From Nitrospirales bacterium (GTDB lineage: Bacteria; Nitrospirota; Nitrospiria; Nitrospirales; UBA8639): 8,992 bases of DNA. The stretch lies in the NCBI GenBank assembly GCA_029261305.1, contig JAJDBO010000233.1, forward strand, positions 1 to 8,992, given 5' to 3'. The notes under the pieces were generated by a model that saw only the letters and a program-made list of their open reading frames with translations, did not search any database and had not been told where the DNA came from. Shown here piece by piece: positions 1 through 5,240 of the stretch. Both the position numbers and the translations under genes were made by a program. The stretch's first letter is position 1, and every line of letters starts with the position of its first letter.

Positions 1-117
1 CTCTAGAATATCTTTCGCACGCACCTTGGCGGAGAGGTCCCCTCGCTTTTCATCCTCGGTCACGGACAACACTGCGGAAGGAAATTTCGCTTGCAATGAT
101 TCAAGTACGCGATGCAT
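1..117 (-). CDS. nuoC: NADH-quinone oxidoreductase subunit C, N-terminal part (cut by window edge)
   Basis: Only the first 39 codons are inside the window. The reading starts MHRVLESLQAKFPSAVLSV and stays open to base 1. An amphipathic opening followed by a strand ending in 'SAVLSV' is the usual beginning of the 30-kDa subunit, part of the hydrophilic arm of complex I that sits against NuoB and NuoD. The identification rests mainly on position: it follows nuoA and nuoB on the same strand with a 15-base gap, the standard A-B-C order. The ATG at 117-115 is the only plausible start between the nuoB stop and this reading; a GGATCAC stretch lies about 8 bases upstream as a modest ribosome binding site. 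It lies in the same reading frame as nuoB, separated only by the nuoB TAA and five codons. It could also be the start of a fused nuoCD, which cannot be told here. Confidence 0.8.
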   Translation of the reverse strand, partial: MHRVLESLQAKFPSAVLSVTEDEKRGDLSAKVRAKDILE

Positions 118-132
118 AAATTTCGTGATCCG

Positions 133-612
133 TTATTTTACAAACACTTTTTCTTTTTGAATTTTCTCTTGGAGCTTAAGCAGCCCATCAATTAACGCCT
201 CTGGCCGTGGAGGACAGCCGGCGATGTATACATCAACTGGCACAATCTGATCCACTCCCTGCACCACACTATAACTATTGTAGTGATTGCCCGACGTCGC
301 ACAGGATCCCATAGAAATCACATAACGCGGCTCAGACATTTGGTCATAAATTCGCCGAATCACCGGCGCCATCTTTCGGCACACCGTTCCTGCAACAATC
401 ATGACATCAGATTGTCTCGGCGATGCCCGAAACACACCAGCCCCAAACCGATCAATGTCGTATCGAGAAGACACCGACGCAATCATCTCAATGGCACAAC
501 ACGCCAAGCCAAACGTCATCGGCCACATAGCCGACTTCCGGCACCAGCTCACCAAATAATCAAGATTGGTGGTCAGAACATTCGCTTCAAACTGTCGTTC
601 AAGCATTCCCAT
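133..612 (-). CDS. nuoB: NADH-quinone oxidoreductase subunit B (N2 cluster subunit)
   Basis: This is the 20-kDa (PSST) subunit of respiratory complex I, which holds the terminal 4Fe-4S cluster N2 that passes electrons to quinone at the membrane interface. The 159-residue length is normal for the family. All four cluster ligands are visible: the tandem Cys38-Cys39 in [10 protein letters not shown], Cys104 in MGSCATSG and Cys133 in [10 protein letters not shown]. The family motifs YDIDRFG (51-57), [17 protein letters not shown] (61-77) and [11 protein letters not shown] (111-121) are also intact. Unusual points are an extra cysteine at residue 78 (GTVCRKMAP, where many homologues have Thr or another residue) and Cys24. 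The gene lies 30 bases downstream of nuoA and 15 bases upstream of nuoC, so it is co-transcribed with them. The start follows conserved numbering (M-G-M-L-E-R); a second ATG two codons later would also be possible. Confidence 0.97.
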   Translation of the reverse strand: MGMLERQFEANVLTTNLDYLVSWCRKSAMWPMTFGLACCAIEMIASVSSRYDIDRFGAGVFRASPRQSDVMIVAGTVCRKMAPVIRRIYDQMSEPRYVISMGSCATSGNHYNSYSVVQGVDQIVPVDVYIAGCPPRPEALIDGLLKLQEKIQKEKVFVK

Positions 613-642
613 ATATACAACCTCGTCGTTCGTATCTCGTAT

Positions 643-1014
643 CTAGTCCCACTCCAACGCACCTTTTTTCCAAGCGTACCAATAGCCAACCACGAGGATG
701 GCAATAAACAATCCCATTTCAATGAGACCCAATAGCCCCAGCTTCTTAAACGCCACGGCCCATGGGAACATGAAAACAATTTCAATATCAAAAATCACGA
801 ACAGCATCGCGATGATGTAATAGCGCATGGGAAATTGAATGCGAGCATCCGAAAACAACGGACTGCCGCTCTCATAAGGAAGGAGCTTCGCGCGGTAAGG
901 CCGACTGGGCCGTACAAAATATCCTGCCACGAGGGAGACCACGCCAAAGGCCATCGCAATCAAAGCAAAGATAGCAATTGGAATATAATTTAATGGAACC
1001 GCTTCACTACCCAT
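643..1014 (-). CDS. nuoA: NADH-quinone oxidoreductase subunit A
   Basis: This is the small membrane subunit (ND3 homologue) of complex I, next to the quinone channel where the hydrophilic and membrane arms meet. The 123-residue protein has three hydrophobic helices, at about 10-33, 66-86 and 94-115. Between the first two lies the conserved loop RAKLLPYESGSP followed by DARIQFPMRYY. The second helix carries the hallmark FDIEIVFMFPWA. In the loop the common YECG is YESG, so the cysteine of the mitochondrial ND3 loop is serine here. The start ATG has a GGGTGA ribosome binding site about 9 bases upstream. The gene sits 36 bases after the methyltransferase gene and 30 bases before nuoB, on the same strand, consistent with one transcript. 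Confidence 0.96.
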   Translation of the reverse strand: MGSEAVPLNYIPIAIFALIAMAFGVVSLVAGYFVRPSRPYRAKLLPYESGSPLFSDARIQFPMRYYIIAMLFVIFDIEIVFMFPWAVAFKKLGLLGLIEMGLFIAILVVGYWYAWKKGALEWD

Positions 1015-1050
1015 TGGCAGTCACCCTTGGAACCCAAAAAATAACAGGCC

Positions 1051-2235
1051 CTACGCCTTACACTCCGCTGAAGTCAGCACGCCATCAAAAAACGGTCGAT
1101 GTCTGAGCGCTTGAAGGTTGGGAGCTTCCAAGCCTTTATGTTGAACTAGCACCTTAAACGTGGTGCCCATGCCTTGAGGGCGCAATAACTCAATGGCCGC
1201 TTTCACCTCATCAGATTCTTGTGCATAACCAGCCACCATTTCATCAATCCCCAAACCCATGAAGAAATGCATCAGATTCGTAAAACCAGTCAGAGTGAGT
1301 CCAGCGGAGGCACCAACCTGAGCCAAACTGGAAAAGTTCACATGCGCGGTCATGTCTTGTTCGCCAATGCGGTCATAAGGATTGGTTGTCACTGTATGAC
1401 GGTAGTAACACATTAACGTTCCGTCTTTTCTCGTGGGAGAAAAATAATCCTGACTGGTATGCCCATAATCGATTGTAAGCACGACCCCGCGACGCAACAC
1501 ACGAGCCACTTGCTGCATCCATTCGATGGCATTCACATTGATTTCCGTCGTCATCCCGTCCGGCAACTCCACATCTAAGGCTTTGAGAGTATCCAACAAC
1601 GAATCAGTGGAAGGCTCATCGAGATGCTCAACAAATTGGCCATCCACATAATTCACATAGATTTCTTTCAGGCCTTCAGATTCCATCTGCACTCGATGCA
1701 CAGGGAAGGCATCTACTAATTCATTCGAAACCACCACTCCCACGAATGATTCGTCATCTATTGAGCCTAGACCTGAGATCCATTTAATTTTTATGTTTGA
1801 GGAATAAGCTCCTAATGCTTGTTCCTGAAGCGCTCGAAGGTAGGGACTTCGCTCGACTAAAATCACAGAAAGCCGACTGAACAGCCCAGGATCAAGCCGC
1901 GCGATTTCATCGATCACATCATGAATCAACTGGCCTTCTCCAGGCCCCATTTCAAGAAGACTAAATTCAGGAGGGTATGCGAGTAACGCATCGATTTCTT
2001 GGAATTGACGAACAAGAGATTTGGCGAGAAAGGGAGAAACACAGGGAGCCGTGTAAAAATCCCCGCCTTCCATACCTATAGGTGAAGAGGAATCGCCGGT
2101 TCGACCACGATTACCGCCCGTCGTATAATACCCGTGATCTGGGTCATACAACGCCATGGCCATAAACCGTGCAAAGGTGATGGGTCTGCCGGCTTCTTGG
2201 ATCCAAGAAGCAATTTTATCTGCCAAAGGCGTCAC
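1051..2235 (-). CDS. MidA/NDUFAF7-family SAM-dependent protein arginine methyltransferase, likely complex I maturation factor
   Basis: This is a class I methyltransferase of the MidA/NDUFAF7 family (Pfam Methyltransf_28). Counted from the GTG at 2235, it has 394 residues, normal for the family. Motifs in order: PITFARFMAMALYDPDHGYY (18-37), GDFYTAPCVSPFLAKSL (58-74), the SAM loop LLEMGPGEGQ (93-102), the acidic end of strand 2 at VERSP (127-131), the signature SNELVDAFPVHR (170-181), then LTIDYGHTSQDY and the run from GTLMCYYRHT to QDMTAHVNFSSL. Human NDUFAF7 symmetrically dimethylates an arginine of NDUFS2 (NuoD equivalent). The location 36 bases upstream of nuoA suggests the same job here; that is inference. 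Start choice: an ATG at 2325 with a GGTGG element adds 30 mostly hydrophobic, Trp-rich residues not expected in this family, so the GTG is preferred, though the longer form is not excluded. An insertion of about 15 residues (about 42-56) precedes GDFYTAP. Confidence 0.92.
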   Translation of the reverse strand: MTPLADKIASWIQEAGRPITFARFMAMALYDPDHGYYTTGGNRGRTGDSSSPIGMEGGDFYTAPCVSPFLAKSLVRQFQEIDALLAYPPEFSLLEMGPGEGQLIHDVIDEIARLDPGLFSRLSVILVERSPYLRALQEQALGAYSSNIKIKWISGLGSIDDESFVGVVVSNELVDAFPVHRVQMESEGLKEIYVNYVDGQFVEHLDEPSTDSLLDTLKALDVELPDGMTTEINVNAIEWMQQVARVLRRGVVLTIDYGHTSQDYFSPTRKDGTLMCYYRHTVTTNPYDRIGEQDMTAHVNFSSLAQVGASAGLTLTGFTNLMHFFMGLGIDEMVAGYAQESDEVKAAIELLRPQGMGTTFKVLVQHKGLEAPNLQALRHRPFFDGVLTSAECKA

Positions 2236-2325
2236 AAGAATTTCCCAAAAAATCCAGGGGTTAAGACGCAAAAAATCCCATAGGACCCATAAGCCTAGGT
2301 CCAATAGGCCAAAGGAAGCATACAT

Positions 2326-2524
2326 TAGCTTCCACCCTAGGGGTTAGTCAAGAGAAGAGGGGGGTTCCACCCCCAAGGGAAGAGAAATTTTTCAGGACCG
2401 AAGAAGAAGAATTCCAGAAAAATTGAACAATAGCAGGTCGGCAATAAATTCCTTTTCACGACATAAACATTTGAAAAAAGGTCTCATCATCAGTAGATCG
2501 TGGAACAGGGGATTCCGGGCTAAG
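2326..2524. other. Region upstream of the methyltransferase-nuo operon, no clear gene
   Basis: No convincing ORF is seen in this 200-base stretch. It should hold the promoter or leader of the minus-strand methyltransferase-nuo operon. A G/C-rich hairpin is visible at 2360-2374 (five G, loop TTCCA, five C), but no T-run follows it on either strand, so it is not a clear terminator. A weak minus-strand promoter-like pair is TTGACT (2351-2346) and TAATGT (2327-2322) with an 18-base spacer. The second element overlaps the upstream candidate ATG of the methyltransferase, which, if real, would favour the downstream GTG start. Confidence 0.4.
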
Positions 2525-2749
2525 CTACGCATGGCGACCCACCCAAGAATTATCAATGCCCATAGGTCCTGCCATTTGAATAGTCAACTCCTGGCGAGGT
2601 GCCCCCCAAACCAAAGATTTAATTCCTTCCCTTAGGCCGTCCTGATATAAAACCCAATCACTTTTCACCAAAATTCCTTCCTTTAAGGGACCAACCCTGG
2701 TAGCTTTAATCGGCAAATCAAATAAACCACATGGAGTAGGGCTCAACAC
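2525..2749 (-). CDS. Possible small hypothetical protein, doubtful
   Basis: This is a 74-codon reading frame starting at GTG (2749-2747), with AGGA 4 bases upstream, and ending in TAG. The protein (VLSPTPCGLFDLPIKATRV and onward, ending GIDNSWVGRHA) matches no family I recognise; it has no signal peptide and no membrane helix. It lies 200 bases upstream of, and on the same strand as, the methyltransferase-nuo operon, and is divergent from the ACT-domain gene. The same frame stays open for 22 more codons past the TAG to a TGA at 2458-2456, so it might be a longer gene with an early stop. It may also be a chance ORF: nothing except length, the weak SD-like element and ordinary amino acid composition supports it. 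Confidence 0.25.
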   Translation of the reverse strand: MLSPTPCGLFDLPIKATRVGPLKEGILVKSDWVLYQDGLREGIKSLVWGAPRQELTIQMAGPMGIDNSWVGRHA

Positions 2750-2804
2750 CGCATCCTAATCAATATTCAAATAACCAATTCTTTTTTTGGGGGGACATAG
2801 ACAT

Positions 2805-3335
2805 ATGGCGCGCGCGCTGGTTCTTTCGGTCATCGGCAAAGATCAACCGGGCCTGGTTGAAGCACTGGCAGATTTAATTGCCCATCACAAAGGAAACTGG
2901 GACGAAAGCCGCATGGCCCGCTTAGCCGGCCATTTCGCGGGAGTCGTCCAGATTCACATACAGGAGGATCTCGCAGATGGGCTCATCTCTGCGCTTCCTA
3001 CGCTAAAAGACCGAGGCCTGGCTGTCAGTGTCGTCGATAGTGATTGGACACTTGCGGTGGTTGACCACCGGGAATCATTACGTCTCGAGTTGGTAGGACA
3101 GGACCGGCCAGGGATCGTGCAGGAGATTTCGCGGACCTTGGCGGCCCTTGGGGTCAGCATGCAAGAACTCCGGACCGTCATCGAAAGTGCGCCCATGTCA
3201 GGAGAGCGACTCTTTCGCGCCGAGGCCGAACTGGTCCCACCCGCCGGAGTCGGGTTCGAACAAATCCGCACAGCTCTCGAACAGCTAGCCAACGACATGG
3301 TCATCGACATCACACTGAAGACGGGAAAGGAATAA
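2805..3335 (+). CDS. GcvR-like regulator with two ACT domains
   Basis: This is a 176-residue soluble protein built from two ACT domains and nothing else, the layout of the glycine cleavage system regulator GcvR (about 190 residues in E. coli). The first ACT opens with LSVIGKDQPGLVEALADLI (7-25). The second repeats the pattern at about 94-122 with ELVGQDRPGIVQEISRTLAALGVSM. The xGxDxPG turn, where amino acids bind in this fold, is intact in both. In E. coli GcvR acts by binding the activator GcvA and lets glycine relieve repression; no GcvA or gcv gene is seen here, so the partner and ligand are unknown. The ATG at 2805 is preferred over an upstream in-frame TTG (2787) because conserved sequence begins there and a GGGGGA element lies about 10 bases before it. 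The gene is divergent from the operon on its left. Confidence 0.85.
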   Translation: MARALVLSVIGKDQPGLVEALADLIAHHKGNWDESRMARLAGHFAGVVQIHIQEDLADGLISALPTLKDRGLAVSVVDSDWTLAVVDHRESLRLELVGQDRPGIVQEISRTLAALGVSMQELRTVIESAPMSGERLFRAEAELVPPAGVGFEQIRTALEQLANDMVIDITLKTGKE

Positions 3336-3380
3336 GGCGGAAGTACAACTTTCTCCCATTTATTGCCCCTCCCCCCTTTT

Positions 3381-3404
3381 CCAGAAAATTTCGTCTTTTT
3401 CTGG
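3381..3404 (+). terminator. Hairpin downstream of the gcvR-like gene
   Basis: A perfect 8-base stem (CCAGAAAA paired with TTTTCTGG) encloses an 8-base loop, and can be lengthened by a T-G and a T-A pair. It starts 45 bases after the stop codon of the ACT-domain gene and may end that transcript. The right arm itself carries the T-run but no U-rich tail follows, so it is not a standard intrinsic terminator; it could instead protect the mRNA 3' end. Confidence 0.35.
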
Positions 3405-3564
3405 GACCCGCAGGATAGTAGACAAACCTCCAAGAAGAGAAATCAGCTTAAGCCATTATCCGCAATTGCCGATAAACTCTCCATGAGAGTGACTACAGTT
3501 AGTCCTTTCCTGTCCACTCAAGAAAACCGTTAACGCTACTCTCGTTCTATGCAGAAGAAATCCG

Positions 3565-4710
3565 ATGGTGAGCAATCGAAAATCCGTTTTTCTCATCTGC
3601 CTGTTGGCATTATTGCTGATGATACCTCCTGGGTATGCGAACGCCCAATCCGTTCCGGCAGACCTCACGGATATGAGCCTCTCGGAGTTGATGGAAGTCA
3701 CAGTTGTCGAGCAAGATTCGGAGACCAAACAATCGGGCAACTGGTGGAACCCAAGCCGTTTACATGTCTCCTACAGCTATGTCCGTGCGGAGTTCAACGG
3801 GTTTCGCAACGGGACGAACAATATTTCAGACTCCGCGCTGATCGGCCCGGCCAACGGAGTGACCTTTCCGATTCTTCAAGATGCCATCATTCAGGAAGCG
3901 CATTCGTTCGAGTTTGCGATTGACCTGAATAAATGGATCACGGCGCAGATGACAATCCCCTATATCCTCCAGTCGTCCGGCCATCACGCGATCATCGGTG
4001 GGCCGAGTTTCAGCGACTTCACCATTCGATCCGAGGGATTGGGTGATATCGGTGTGGGGGGATCGTTTCGCATGCTGAGCACTAAAAAGTATTCCATCGT
4101 GTTGAATGCGGGATTCAGCATTCCGACAGGCTCGATTCGTGAAAAGGGAGATACGCCTGCTCCGGGGACTCAGAATCAACTGCCATTTACCATGCAGATT
4201 GGGTCCGGAACGTGGGACATGATTCTCGGCGCTGGCTATCAAGGGACCACGGGGCCACTCGGGTCGGCCTACACAAAACCACTCGGGTCAGTCAGTTGGA
4301 GTCTTCGTGCGCACGGAAAAATTCGAACCGGAAGGAACTCGCGTGGCTACCGGCTGGGCAATCGACTGATCATCATGGCTTCGGTGGCAGCGCATCCTTC
4401 CCCGTGGTTCCAACCCTTCGTCAGGTTCAACACTGAAATCAGTGGGAAAATTTCAGGCACCGACGAAAACTTTCCGGGCCCGATCTTTCCCACACCCGCC
4501 GCAGACCCGAACAATTTCGGCGGAGAAAAGATCATCATATCGACTGGAACGACAATCAGCTTTTCGGCCCTTCCAAAAGGCGCAATCTTCGATCTGCTGA
4601 AGGGACAGAAGATTGTCATCGAGCATGGACAGCCCATCTATCAATCGTTGAACGGTCCGCAGGCACGAGAGCGATGGCGCGGGTCCATCAATTGGTCCGT
4701 CGATTTCTAA
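3565..4710 (+). CDS. Outer-membrane beta-barrel protein, MetA/phenol-degradation 'transporter' type
   Basis: This 381-residue exported protein has a signal peptide at about 1-27: basic MVSNRK, a long hydrophobic core, and likely cleavage after YANA. The mature start carries DLTDMSLSELMEVTVV (33-48), a motif typical of the region before the plug in TonB-dependent receptors. The rest has alternating strands of an outer-membrane barrel and the pattern of the Phenol_MetA_deg/'transporter' family: GLGDIGVGGSF (about 158-168), FSIPTGS (184-190), QIGSGTWDMILGAGY, a GYRLGNR segment, then VIEHGQPIYQSLNGPQ near the end. The last residue is Phe, as expected for Bam-assembled barrels. It is too short to be a TonB receptor. 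The substrate is unknown; small hydrophobic compounds are usually proposed for the family, without proof. The ATG at 3565 lies after a weak AGAAGAAAT element. It stands alone, with no same-strand partner close by. Confidence 0.75.
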   Translation: MVSNRKSVFLICLLALLLMIPPGYANAQSVPADLTDMSLSELMEVTVVEQDSETKQSGNWWNPSRLHVSYSYVRAEFNGFRNGTNNISDSALIGPANGVTFPILQDAIIQEAHSFEFAIDLNKWITAQMTIPYILQSSGHHAIIGGPSFSDFTIRSEGLGDIGVGGSFRMLSTKKYSIVLNAGFSIPTGSIREKGDTPAPGTQNQLPFTMQIGSGTWDMILGAGYQGTTGPLGSAYTKPLGSVSWSLRAHGKIRTGRNSRGYRLGNRLIIMASVAAHPSPWFQPFVRFNTEISGKISGTDENFPGPIFPTPAADPNNFGGEKIIISTGTTISFSALPKGAIFDLLKGQKIVIEHGQPIYQSLNGPQARERWRGSINWSVDF

Positions 4711-4741
4711 ATTCGATTGTATACGTGTACGAGACAGTCAG

Positions 4742-4799
4742 AAGGAAAGTAAAGGCCTAACAAAATCTGACTTCAAGTTGTTGTTCCTCAACTTTCCTT
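4742..4799. repeat. Nested inverted repeats after the outer-membrane protein gene
   Basis: The arms AAGGAAAGT (4742-4750) and ACTTTCCTT (4791-4799) are perfect 9-base complements. Inside them lies a smaller hairpin, AAGTTG (4775-4780) with CAACTT (4789-4794). An alternative overlapping pairing exists between GTCAGA (4737-4742) and TCTGAC (4766-4771). It lies about 30 bases after the stop of the barrel gene, so it may be a 3' end structure. There is no following T-run. Confidence 0.4.
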
Positions 4800-5040
4800 G
4801 TCACACTCTCCATCCCTCTTCCCCATCAACGCCGTTCAGGCTAACTGTGACCGAAGGATACAAGAGAGCGCTTCGTATTAGAATATGGGCTTAGAACACC
4901 TCAATCTTTGCCTTGGTCCCAGTGCTTGGGGCCCAACGCAGATCTCGTGTATATGAAACCAAGACTTGATTGAATACCTTTTTCTCAGAAATCAACTGTA
5001 ACCATTTACTCCTCACCTACTTAAACAAACGGATACACAT

Positions 5041-5060
5041 CTGTATCTGTTCAGATACAG
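5041..5060. promoter_or_regulatory. Perfect palindrome, candidate operator
   Basis: CTGTATCTG and CAGATACAG are perfect 9-base inverted arms separated by TT. A third copy of the core, GATAC at 5032-5036, precedes them, giving GATAC/GTATC cores that begin at 5032, 5043 and 5054, exactly 11 bases apart (one helical turn). This suggests a dimeric DNA-binding protein site with an extra half-site, 180 bases upstream of the membrane-protein gene. As RNA it could form a short hairpin, but no T-run follows. Confidence 0.4.
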
Positions 5061-5225
5061 TTTCAATTCCCCTGTTGCTCTGCACAGACACACTTTCTCC
5101 TCTTCCTCATATAAAATTTTCCATTTCTTATTTTCTTTCAAAGGCTTAAAGTTTCCATTCACTAAATATCTAAAAAGAGGCTTATGGCATAGCTTCTGCA
5201 ATACTTCTGAAAGAAACTGATTCGC

Positions 5226-5233
5226 AAAGGAGG
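5226..5233 (+). promoter_or_regulatory. Strong ribosome binding site of the membrane-protein gene
   Basis: AAAGGAGG lies 7 bases before the ATG at 5241. It is nearly fully complementary to the 16S rRNA 3' end, better than that of most other genes in the window, and fixes the start. Confidence 0.85.
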
Positions 5234-5240
5234 AACAAAC

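Larger units (their letters stand above)
4711..5225. other. Intergenic region with inverted repeats, no gene recognised
   Basis: No convincing reading frame exists here; the 62-codon minus-strand frame near 5013-5201 has the composition of chance translation. The left half has nested inverted repeats (4737-4799) that may end the outer-membrane gene's transcript, and a further imperfect hairpin at 4913-4936 (CCCA with TGGG around GTGCT, extended by G-C and T-A pairs with one bulge). The right half is AT-rich and includes a perfect palindrome at 5041-5060. TATAAA at 5110-5115 resembles a -10 element, but no -35 element stands at the right distance. The region probably contains the promoter of the membrane-protein gene at 5241. 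Confidence 0.5.

Noticed and set aside
283..735. 150-codon plus-strand frame over nuoB and nuoA
   Set aside because: It is antisense to two clear genes, and its Arg/His/Ser-rich product is typical of a shadow translation.
2360..2374. G5-TTCCA-C5 hairpin considered as an intrinsic terminator
   Set aside because: There is no T-run on either strand and it lies upstream of an operon, so there is nothing obvious to terminate.
3491..3504. GACTA-CAGT-TAGTC inverted repeat before the outer-membrane gene
   Set aside because: Five-base arms are easily found by chance and no promoter elements could be placed around it.
3549..3923. 124-codon plus-strand frame at the start of the outer-membrane protein gene
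   Set aside because: It overlaps the real gene in another frame and gives a Cys/Arg-rich product with no signal peptide.
5013..5201. 62-codon minus-strand frame in the intergenic region
   Set aside because: It is rich in Lys, Leu, Tyr and Cys, as expected of AT-rich noncoding DNA, with no recognisable motif.
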